Of a stretch of DNA of 20,135 nucleotides, positions 7,218-13,261 are shown in pieces; the stretch's first letter is position 1, and every line of letters begins with the position of its first letter. The DNA is from Actinomycetes bacterium (GTDB lineage: Bacteria; Actinomycetota; Actinomycetes; Propionibacteriales; Propionibacteriaceae): the NCBI GenBank assembly GCA_023393755.1, contig JAEXCA010000213.1, positions 1 to 20,135 on the forward strand, given 5' to 3'. Below the pieces are notes generated by a model, which saw only the letters and a program-made list of their open reading frames with translations, made no database searches and was not told the origin of the DNA. Made by a program: the position numbers and the translations under genes.

Positions 7218-7280
7218 ACCCGGACGGAGCCGGCTCGAACCGGAGCAGCACCAGCGACCCGAGCGGGACTCCGTCCGGGT
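7218..7280. repeat. 12-bp inverted repeat between the YHS and DUF892 genes
   Basis: ACCCGGACGGAG (7218-7229) is the exact reverse complement of CTCCGTCCGGGT (7269-7280), 39 bases apart. A smaller CCGGCTCGAACCGG symmetry lies inside the loop. The right arm touches the -35 of the DUF892 promoter. It may terminate the YHS transcript or modulate that promoter. Confidence 0.4.
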
Positions 7281-7304
7281 TTGTGGCTCCCGGATGCCGG
7301 GTAA
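7279..7304 (+). promoter_or_regulatory. SigB/SigF-type promoter of the DUF892 gene
   Basis: GTTT (7279-7282), a 16-base spacer and GGGTAA (7299-7304) match the general-stress promoter consensus. Transcription would start about 30 bases before ATG 7342, leaving room for the ribosome site AAGGAG. Confidence 0.6.
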
Positions 7305-7341
7305 TGGCAGGCAAAGGGACACACCAGAAGGAGAAACCGCC

Positions 7342-7833
7342 ATGGCGAGCAAGACCCTGGAAGACCTCTTCCACGACACCCTCAAGGACGTGTACTACGC
7401 CGAACAGCAGATCCTGAAGAAGCTGCCCGAGCTGGCGGAAGCAGCCAACTCGAACGAACTCACGGCCGCCTTCGAGCAACACCTGCGCGAGACCCAGGGC
7501 CAGGTCGCCCGGCTCGAGCAGGTCTTCGACCTGCTGGGGGTGGCTGCCCGCTCGAAGCGGTGCGACGGAATCGAGGGCATCCTGAGCGAGGGCGACTCGA
7601 TGCTGAAGGAGTTCAGGGACACACCGGCTCTGGATGCCGCGCTGATTTCCTCCGCGCAGGCCGTCGAGCACTACGAGATCACCCGCTACGGGACGCTCCG
7701 GCGCTGGGCCCAGATGCTTGGCCTCAGCGAAGCGGCCGACCTGCTGAACGCCACGCTGGACGAGGAATCCCGCACCGACGACCTGCTCACCAGGATCGCC
7801 AACACGCAGGCCAACATCGAAGCCAAGGCGTAG
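7342..7833 (+). CDS. DUF892 (YciF-like) ferritin-fold stress protein
   Basis: A 163-residue all-helical protein of the YciE/YciF family. The N-terminus TLEDLFHDTLKDVYYAEQQI is the family signature. Acidic and histidine residues in FEQHLRET, SEGD and AVEHYEITRYG are in the places where ferritin-like four-helix bundles bind metals. Known YciF is dimeric and stress-induced; its chemistry is unresolved, with a di-iron site suggested. AAGGAG at 7328-7333 sets the start at ATG 7342. A stress-sigma promoter signature precedes it and a tRNA gene follows on the other strand. Placement next to an SDR and a YHS protein under the same promoter class suggests co-regulated oxidative or envelope stress proteins. 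Confidence 0.92.
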   Translation: MASKTLEDLFHDTLKDVYYAEQQILKKLPELAEAANSNELTAAFEQHLRETQGQVARLEQVFDLLGVAARSKRCDGIEGILSEGDSMLKEFRDTPALDAALISSAQAVEHYEITRYGTLRRWAQMLGLSEAADLLNATLDEESRTDDLLTRIANTQANIEAKA

Positions 7834-7921
7834 TCATCCAACTGCGCGAAGTCGGTGCGGGTACGCGGTCCGGTCGCGGTGCCCGGTGGTGGAGTCCCGC
7901 CACCGGGGCCGCCGGCCAGGG

Positions 7922-7992
7922 AGCGGATGACGGGAATCGAACCCGCACTAGCAGCTTGGGAAGCTGCTGTTCTGCCATTGAACTACATCCGC
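7922..7992 (-). tRNA. tRNA-Gly, anticodon CCC
   Basis: A complete 71-base cloverleaf on the minus strand: acceptor GCGGATG (7992-7986) pairs with CATCCGC (7929-7923), discriminator T at 7922. The D arm is GTTC/GAAC. The anticodon stem GCAGC/GCTGC holds loop TTCCCAA with anticodon CCC (plus-strand GGG at 7958-7960). The T arm has the canonical TTCGATT loop. CCA is not encoded. Confidence 0.96.
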
Positions 7993-8017
7993 ATCAGCCC
8001 GGTGGGACTGCTCAGGC

Positions 8018-8023
8018 AGTTTA
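8018..8023 (-). promoter_or_regulatory. Candidate -10 box for tRNA-Gly
   Basis: TAAACT on the minus strand lies 25 bases before the mature tRNA 5' end, so a transcript would have a short leader for RNase P removal. No convincing -35 is seen. Confidence 0.4.
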
Positions 8024-8203
8024 GCCGGAGACCGCGGCTCGCGCACACCGGGGACGAGGGACGACGAGAGCTCGCTCTCGATCGGACCGGGGACGAAAGT
8101 GGCCGAGCCCAGGCAGACCCCGACGCGGGGCACCCGGTCGGGGATCACCCCGAGCCGACCCGGGAGACTGTTCCGGCAGGTGGCGGTGGTGGCCACCGGC
8201 GCG

Positions 8204-8209
8204 TAGCGT
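8204..8209 (+). promoter_or_regulatory. -10 box for a leaderless DUF1707 transcript
   Basis: TAGCGT ends seven bases before GTG 8217. This TANNNT spacing is typical of actinobacterial leaderless genes, and the only purine run (GAGG) is too close to the start to serve as a ribosome site. Confidence 0.5.
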
Positions 8210-8216
8210 CGAGGTC

Positions 8217-8864
8217 GTGACTGCTTCACCCACCGAACCCACCGATGTCGGCCCCGCTGTCGGCGGCGACATCCCGGCCACCGACTCCGACCGTCAGCAC
8301 GTCGTGACGCTGCTGATCGAGGCGACCAACGAGGGGCTGCTGCCCGCCTCCGAGCGTGACCACCGGATCGGCCTGGCCCGGATCGCCGAGACCTTCGACG
8401 ACCTGGTGCCGCTCACCCGCGACCTGGTGGGGCTGGACGGGCCGGTGGTCCGTCCATCTCCGCTGGCCACCGCGTCCGCCACGCAGATCGACACCACCAA
8501 TGCCAGCGAGGACGCCGACCAGGTCGTCGCGATCTTCTCCGGCAGCAGCCGGGGCGGCCACTGGCGGGTCCGCCGGCACACCTCGGTACTGGCCGTCTTC
8601 GGCGGCGCCGAACTCGACACCTCGCAGGCCGTGTTCGAATCCCAGACGGTGACGGTCAACGGCTTCTGCATGTTCGGCGGTCTCACCCTGAAGGTGCCGG
8701 AGGGGGTGGAGGTCCGCAGTCAGGTGGTCGGCATCTTCGGCGGCACCGACGTGAAGGTGGCGCCGCCGCAGCCGGGCGCGCCACTGGTCATCCTGAAGGG
8801 CGCCGCCATCTTCGGCGGCATCGAGGTGCGCAACCCCAAGCAGAAGCGTCGGGGCAGGAACTGA
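8217..8864 (+). CDS. DUF1707 and LiaF C-terminal-like protein
   Basis: A 215-residue protein. Residues about 22-70 form a DUF1707 (SHOCT-like) domain: ATDSDRQHVVTLLIEATNEG, then ERDHRIGLARIAETFDDL. This short domain opens many actinobacterial membrane-associated proteins. The second half, from about residue 110, repeats a strand motif ending in FGG (AVFGGAEL, CMFGGLTL, GIFGGTDV, AIFGGIEV). That pattern is characteristic of the C-terminal domain of the cell-wall stress protein LiaF and its relatives. No clear membrane helix is present, unlike full LiaF. Function is unknown; a role in envelope sensing is inferred from the family. It precedes two bPH2 membrane proteins by 24 bases but has its own likely leaderless promoter. 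Confidence 0.85.
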   Translation: MTASPTEPTDVGPAVGGDIPATDSDRQHVVTLLIEATNEGLLPASERDHRIGLARIAETFDDLVPLTRDLVGLDGPVVRPSPLATASATQIDTTNASEDADQVVAIFSGSSRGGHWRVRRHTSVLAVFGGAELDTSQAVFESQTVTVNGFCMFGGLTLKVPEGVEVRSQVVGIFGGTDVKVAPPQPGAPLVILKGAAIFGGIEVRNPKQKRRGRN

Positions 8865-8875
8865 CCCGCCTCACC

Positions 8876-8881
8876 TAGGCT
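8876..8881 (+). promoter_or_regulatory. -10 box for a leaderless bPH2 transcript
   Basis: TAGGCT ends seven bases before ATG 8889 and no ribosome site is present in the short gap, so transcription probably starts at or near the ATG. Confidence 0.45.
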
Positions 8882-8888
8882 GGTCGGC

Positions 8889-9386
8889 ATGGACTCGCTC
8901 TTCCAGCCACCGGACGGCACCTGGCAGCGGCTCGCCCCGCGCGCCGCGCCCGCGCGCGTCCTCGGCGCCGCGCTGGGCGGGCTGATCTGGATCGTTCCGG
9001 CGATCGTCGCCTCCTGGCTCTTCCTCCCCGGCTGGCTGGGCTGGGTGCGCTGGGCGGTGGTCGGTCTCGGCACGATCTGGCTGGTCTGGACGATGATCCG
9101 CGCCTGGCGGTGGGCCCGTGCCTTCGGCTACGCCGAGCGGGAGTCCGATCTGCTGATCACCTCCGGGTTGTGGAGCCGCCGGCTGGTGGCCATCCCCTAC
9201 AGCCGGATGCAGTCGGTGCAGGTGCGCTCCGGGCCGGTCGAACGGCTCTGGGGTCTCTCCCGGGTTTCCCTGGTCACCGCCAGCATCGAGACCAGCGCGA
9301 CCATACCCGGGCTGGAGGCAGCCGTCGCCACCGGCCTGCGCGACCGGCTGATCGAAGCCGGCGAAGCGCAGGCGTTGCCGCTGTGA
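8889..9386 (+). CDS. bPH2 domain membrane protein, YdbS-like
   Basis: A 165-residue protein with two hydrophobic helices near residues 25-62 followed by one bacterial PH domain (bPH2, formerly DUF304). The domain is seen in the segments ESDLLITSGLWSRRLVAIPY, SRMQSVQVRSGPVERLWGL and RVSLVTAS. Proteins of this kind are found in pairs (YdbS and YdbT in Bacillus), where they are linked to resistance to some bacteriocins or antimicrobials. The molecular role is unproven. The stop overlaps the next gene's start in GTGA, so the two are translationally coupled and likely form one complex at the membrane. Confidence 0.9.
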   Translation: MDSLFQPPDGTWQRLAPRAAPARVLGAALGGLIWIVPAIVASWLFLPGWLGWVRWAVVGLGTIWLVWTMIRAWRWARAFGYAERESDLLITSGLWSRRLVAIPYSRMQSVQVRSGPVERLWGLSRVSLVTASIETSATIPGLEAAVATGLRDRLIEAGEAQALPL

Positions 9387-11053
9387 GCGACCCGCACGCC
9401 GGGCCCGAGCCCGGACCCTCCTTCCAGCCTCCGCCGGGGTGGCGGACGCCGCCCGAACCCGGAGGCCCACTCCCGCCGCCGGGCGGGACGGCTCCCGACC
9501 GCGGCGCCCAGCCGCAGCCACAGAGCGACCGGGAACCCACCCCGTCCGAGAAGCTCACCGAACGTCCCCACCCGCTCACCCCGTTGATCCGGGGCTGGAT
9601 CGTGCTGCTGGCGATCCTGTTCGGCCTGGGACGCGAGCTCATCCCCGACGGCAGCGATGACGGCGGCCTGCCTCCGCTGGAGTTCCTGTTCAGCGGTGTC
9701 GGAATCGTCGCGGTCATCGCGGTCATCGCCGGCGTGCTCTCCTGGCGGTTCACCCGCTTCGTGGTGGACGACGAGGAACTGCGGATCGACACCGGCGCCC
9801 TGGTCCGCACCTCGCAGCGGATCGCGTTCGAACGGGTTCAGGCGATCGACGTGGTCCAGCCGCTGGCCGCCAGGCTCTTCCAACTGGCCGAACTGCGGAT
9901 CGACATCGGCGGCGGCGAGTCCGCCCAGTTGCGCTACCTGAGCCTGCGTCGCGCCTACGAACTGCGCGACTACCTGCTCGCCCGGGCCCGCGGCCATCGG
10001 CCGGTGGCGGCAGCGGCTCCGGCCGACCTGGGCATCGACGCCCGGCTGAGCGACCTGAGCGAGCAGGACGAGGTGCTGGTGCGGGTCCCCCCGGTCACCC
10101 TGCTGCTGGGCGCGGTCACCTCGCACGAGTTCTTCGGCATGCTGGCCGGTGGGCTGATCGCCGTCGTCGCCTCGGTCCACTTCCAGCTCGGCTGGGCTTC
10201 GCTCGGCATCGTCATCCCGCTGGGCAGCGCGTTGATCGGCTTCCTCGCGCAACGCGTCACCGGCCAGTTCAACTACACCCTGTCGCGCCGTCCCGCCGGC
10301 CTGCGGATCACCCGCGGGCTCACCAGCCTGACCAGCCAGTCACTGCCCCCGCGCCGGGTGCAGGCGGTGCAGATCAGCCAGTCCCTGATCTGGCGCCGGC
10401 TCGGGTTCTACCGGATCGACCTCGCGGTGGTCGGCTGGGGTGCGCTGAGCAACGACGAGGATTCCAGAGGGGTGAACACCATCATGCTGCCGGTCGGCAC
10501 CGCCGAGCAGGTCGGCATCGCGCTCGGCGCGCTGTGGCCGGGCGGTGACTACCGCCTGGTGCCGCTCACCCCGGCCCCGGCGGCGGCCCGCTGGCTGCAT
10601 CCGCTGTCGGCGCCCTTCCTGCGGTGGGGGTTCAACCACCAGTTCTTCGTCTCCCAGCACGGTTGGCTGGTCCGCCGCTGGCAGGTCGTCCCGCACGCCC
10701 GGGCGCAGTCGGTCCAGGTGCAGCAGGGGCCGCTCTCCCGCCGGCTCGGCCTGGCCGACATCGGCGTCCACACCGCCGGGCTGCAGCTCGCCACCCGGGC
10801 GACGGGCGTGGCCACCGGGCCGCTGCGTGAGCAGCTGGCCGCGCTGCAGGAACACCTTCACCGCCACCCCGACCACGACGTCGCCGAGCCGCCGGAGAGC
10901 ACGGTTCGCCCCGATCAGCCGCAGGGGTGGACGACCCCGGCCGACATCGCCGGCCGACCGGCGACCACCGCCGTCGAGCGGACGTGGTCCGCGGATCAGC
11001 CGGCCGCCCGGCGGGCCGACCAGGCCGACGACACCATCTCGTCCACCGAGTAG
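9383..11053 (+). CDS. Large bPH2 domain membrane protein, YdbT-like
   Basis: A 556-residue membrane protein. A disordered Pro/Gly-rich head of about 60 residues precedes two helices (residues about 68-120). A first bPH2 domain follows (RFVVDDEELRIDTG, IAFERVQAIDVVQPLAARL). A second helix pair then leads to another bPH2 domain (YTLSRRPAGLRITRGL, PPRRVQAVQISQSLIWRRLGF). A third C-terminal bPH2 domain begins near FFVSQHGWLVRRWQVVPHARAQSVQVQ. The tail is polar. The start GTG 9383 overlaps the previous stop. The 3' end runs 58 bases into the end of the convergent galE gene, which encodes only the disordered tail of this protein. Family association with envelope defence is known, but its mechanism is not. 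Confidence 0.9.
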   Translation: MSDPHAGPEPGPSFQPPPGWRTPPEPGGPLPPPGGTAPDRGAQPQPQSDREPTPSEKLTERPHPLTPLIRGWIVLLAILFGLGRELIPDGSDDGGLPPLEFLFSGVGIVAVIAVIAGVLSWRFTRFVVDDEELRIDTGALVRTSQRIAFERVQAIDVVQPLAARLFQLAELRIDIGGGESAQLRYLSLRRAYELRDYLLARARGHRPVAAAAPADLGIDARLSDLSEQDEVLVRVPPVTLLLGAVTSHEFFGMLAGGLIAVVASVHFQLGWASLGIVIPLGSALIGFLAQRVTGQFNYTLSRRPAGLRITRGLTSLTSQSLPPRRVQAVQISQSLIWRRLGFYRIDLAVVGWGALSNDEDSRGVNTIMLPVGTAEQVGIALGALWPGGDYRLVPLTPAPAAARWLHPLSAPFLRWGFNHQFFVSQHGWLVRRWQVVPHARAQSVQVQQGPLSRRLGLADIGVHTAGLQLATRATGVATGPLREQLAALQEHLHRHPDHDVAEPPESTVRPDQPQGWTTPADIAGRPATTAVERTWSADQPAARRADQADDTISSTE

Positions 11054-11964
11054 CGCATCCGCCAGTTCAGGTCGGCCGCCGCCGCCTCGCCGGTGGCGAC
11101 GATCCGGGCTGGATCGCCCGGACGGCGCGGCGCGATCTCGGGGGTGAAGGCGATGCCGGTCACCCGCGCCATGGCGTCCATGATCTGCCGGACCGACAGC
11201 CCCTCGCCGCTGCCCAGGTTGTAGGCGGCGCGCAGCGGTTCACCGGCGTCCAGTGCCCGGGCGGCGGCCACGTGGGAGATCGCCAGGTCGCCGACGTGGA
11301 CGTAGTCGCGCACGCAGGTGCCGTCCGGGGTCGGGTAGTCGTCGCCGTTGATCCGCGGCGTCCGTCCCTCGATCAGGGCCTCGATGACCAGCGGGAACAG
11401 ATTGTGCGGGCTGGCGTCGTGCACCTCGTCGGTGGCCGAGCCGACCACGTTGAAGTACCGCAGGCTCACCCCGCGGAAGCCGTCGCGGGCGCGGGCGACG
11501 TCGTTGATCAGCCATTCCCCGATCAGCTTCGACTCCCCGTAGGGCGATTCCGGGCGTTTCGGTGACGCCTCGTTGACCAGCTCGCCGTCCGGCGTCCCGT
11601 AGACCGCGGCGGACGAGGAGAACACGACCCGCTCGACGCCGGCCACCTCCATCGCGGTGAGCACGCTGGCCGTCCCGGTGACGTTCTGGGCGTAGGTGTG
11701 CAGCGGACGCTCCACCGAGACCCCGGCGTACTTGAACCCGGCGATGTGCACCACGCCGTCGCAGTCGTGCTCGGTGAGCACCCGGGTGAGCAGTCCGGTG
11801 TCGAGAATGTCGCCCTCGACGAACGGCACGCCGTCCGGGACGAACCCCGCCCTTCCCGAGGACAGATTGTCGACGACCACGGGCCGCATCCCCTCGTCGG
11901 CCAGGGCCCGCACCACATGGGCGCCGATGTATCCGGCTCCGCCGGTAACCAACCACGTCGTCAC
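10996..11964 (-). CDS. galE: UDP-glucose 4-epimerase
   Basis: An extended SDR enzyme of 322 residues interconverting UDP-glucose and UDP-galactose in the cytosol, feeding the Leloir pathway and surface glycan synthesis. The N-terminal NAD site is LVTGGAGYIGAHVV. Further marks are VVHIAGFKYAGVSVE, the catalytic Ser in SSSAAVYG and YxxxK in SPYGESKLIGE, then LRYFNVVGS and the substrate-binding RDYVHVGDLA. I start at GTG 11964, where the Rossmann motif begins; the 121 upstream in-frame codons have no family similarity. TAGAGT at 11977-11972 lies seven bases before this GTG, indicating a leaderless mRNA. Its last 58 bases overlap the end of the convergent bPH2 gene. UDP-sugar epimerases of related specificity cannot be fully excluded. 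Confidence 0.93.
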   Translation of the reverse strand: MTTWLVTGGAGYIGAHVVRALADEGMRPVVVDNLSSGRAGFVPDGVPFVEGDILDTGLLTRVLTEHDCDGVVHIAGFKYAGVSVERPLHTYAQNVTGTASVLTAMEVAGVERVVFSSSAAVYGTPDGELVNEASPKRPESPYGESKLIGEWLINDVARARDGFRGVSLRYFNVVGSATDEVHDASPHNLFPLVIEALIEGRTPRINGDDYPTPDGTCVRDYVHVGDLAISHVAAARALDAGEPLRAAYNLGSGEGLSVRQIMDAMARVTGIAFTPEIAPRRPGDPARIVATGEAAAADLNWRMRYSVDEMVSSAWSARRAAG

Positions 11965-11971
11965 GACCGCG

Positions 11972-11977
11972 ACTCTA
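11972..11977 (-). promoter_or_regulatory. -10 box for leaderless galE
   Basis: TAGAGT read on the minus strand ends seven bases before GTG 11964, the same spacing seen upstream of the DUF1707 and bPH2 genes. Confidence 0.5.
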
Positions 11978-12123
11978 CCGGCGTACGCCCGTCGGCCGGC
12001 CGAATCACCGCCGGTGACCGGATCAGGAGAGTTCCGGCTGACCTGGCCAGCCGGACGGCCAGTGGGCAGGTTGGTAGGTTCGTCCGGCGTTCGAGGCGGC
12101 CCGCGGGTTCGGCTGACCCAGCG

Positions 12124-12287
12124 GTCCGCAGAGATGGTGGTTCTCAGCAGGCCGCGACAGCGCCGCGCCACCGCGTCCGCCGAAATTGTCGTTGCCAGAC
12201 CCGATTTCGGCCCTGAGAACAACAACATCGGCGGAGACACCGCGCCCGGCCCGGCCAGGAGAGCTGACATCGACAACTTCTGCGGTC
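12124..12287. repeat. Four degenerate ~24-bp repeats, two per orientation, 51-bp period
   Basis: The 400-base gap between divergent galE and ppgK holds four copies of a motif with core CCGCMGAARTTGTYGTT. Two are on the plus strand, beginning at 12124 and 12175. Two are on the minus strand, beginning at 12287 and 12236. Both pairs have exactly 51-bp spacing and the set is symmetric about roughly 12205. The invariant positions are CCGC, GA, a T, GT, G, T and a final CAG. Copies B (12175) and C (12236) can pair over most of their length (15 of 18 in the core). GTTCTCAG (12140-12147) and CTGAGAAC (12213-12220) are an exact inverted pair. No gene is convincing here. I see nothing else in 11978-12123 or 12288-12352. 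Confidence 0.6.
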
Positions 12288-12364
12288 GCGTACGCCTGCT
12301 GGCCGGGAACGCGGCCGCATCAGGCACCCACCGAACGGACGACCGTAACCATTAAGGTAACGCC

Positions 12365-13141
12365 ATGAGCAACACAGCGGTTCTCGGCATCGACATCGGT
12401 GGCTCCGGCATCAAGGGTGCGCCGGTCGACCTCGGCAGGGGCGACTTCGCCATCGACCGGCTTCGCATCCCCACGCCCACCCCGTCGACTCCGCAGGCGG
12501 TGGCGGAGGTGGTCGCCCAGGTCGCCGAGCACTTCGCCGACCAGATCGGCGACGCCCCGATCGGCGTCACCATTCCCGCGGTGGTCACCCACGGCCGCAC
12601 CCGCTCGGCGGCGAACATCGACAAGTCGTGGATCGACGCCGCGGCCGAGCAGATCTTCACCGAGCGGCTGGGACGTCCGGTGCACCTGGTGAACGACGCC
12701 GACGCCGCCGGCATGGCCGAGGTGAAGTACGGCGCCGCCCGGGACAACGACGGCCTGGTGATGGTGACCACCCTCGGCACCGGGATCGGCACCGCGCTGA
12801 TCTACCGCGGTGTGCTGGTGCCCAACACCGAGCTCGGCCACATCGAGATCGACGGCCACGACGCCGAGACCCAGGCGGCCGCCTCGGCCAAGACCCGGCT
12901 CGGGCTGAAGTACTCCGAGTACGTCCCGCGGCTGCAGCGGTACTACGAGACGCTGGAGCGGCTGTTCTCCCCCGACCTGTTCGTGGTCGGCGGCGGCATC
13001 TCCAAGGAGGCCGACAAGTTCCTGCCCAAGCTGGCGCTGAAGACCCCGATCATCCCCGCCGAGTTGCGCAACCGGGCCGGCATCATCGGTGCCGCCTGGC
13101 TGGCCGCCGACGCCGCCGGACGGACCGACCTGCTGAGCTGA
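12365..13141 (+). CDS. ppgK: Polyphosphate glucokinase
   Basis: A ROK-family kinase of 258 residues that phosphorylates glucose with inorganic polyphosphate (and usually ATP) to give glucose-6-phosphate. The phosphate-1 motif is VLGIDIGGSGIKG and the second is TLGTGIGTALIYRG. Further family features are VNDADAAGMAEVKYG, the ELGHIEIDGHDAE segment used by polyphosphate-type enzymes, and LFVVGGGISKEADKF near the end. The length is standard. ATG 12365 follows TAAGGT at 12353-12358, which could be a -10 box for a leaderless mRNA or supply a weak AAGG ribosome site. The enzyme is typical of Actinomycetota that store polyphosphate. It converges on argS, with a cruciform repeat between. Confidence 0.95.
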   Translation: MSNTAVLGIDIGGSGIKGAPVDLGRGDFAIDRLRIPTPTPSTPQAVAEVVAQVAEHFADQIGDAPIGVTIPAVVTHGRTRSAANIDKSWIDAAAEQIFTERLGRPVHLVNDADAAGMAEVKYGAARDNDGLVMVTTLGTGIGTALIYRGVLVPNTELGHIEIDGHDAETQAAASAKTRLGLKYSEYVPRLQRYYETLERLFSPDLFVVGGGISKEADKFLPKLALKTPIIPAELRNRAGIIGAAWLAADAAGRTDLLS

Positions 13142-13153
13142 CGTGGGAGTGAC

Positions 13154-13253
13154 CGACCCTTCGAGACTTCGGGCTTCGCCCGAACCTCAGGGATCATCCG
13201 GGCGCGCCAACGATCCCTGAGGCCCTCGCGCAGCGAGGAGTCTCGAAGGGTCG
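13154..13253. repeat. 100-bp four-stem cruciform intergenic repeat element
   Basis: Outer arms CGACCCTTCGAGACT (13154-13168) and its exact complement (13239-13253) give a 15-bp stem. Inside the left side is hairpin TCGGGC/GCCCGA (13169-13183), and inside the right is CCTCG/CGAGG (13224-13238). Between them CCTCAGGGATC (13185-13195) and GATCCCTGAGG (13212-13222) make an 11-bp inner stem closing a loop that contains GGCGCGCC. The whole folds as a cloverleaf-like cruciform. It fills the gap between convergent ppgK and argS, so it may terminate both. Its form resembles dispersed palindromic intergenic repeats common in actinobacterial genomes. Confidence 0.8.
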
Positions 13254-13261
13254 TCGACAGA

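Noticed and set aside
7216..7240. Minus-strand GTTC-N15-GGGTAC between the YHS and DUF892 genes
   Set aside because: It would drive only antisense RNA to the YHS gene, and its -35 is a mismatch; part of the match arises from the 12-bp inverted repeat.
12124..12287. CRISPR array
   Set aside because: Only four degenerate copies, in two orientations, with no Cas genes nearby.
11696..12355. Plus-strand open frame across the galE start and the intergenic region
   Set aside because: It overlaps the conserved N-terminal half of galE in antisense and has no recognisable domain; the intergenic part is better explained by the repeat array.
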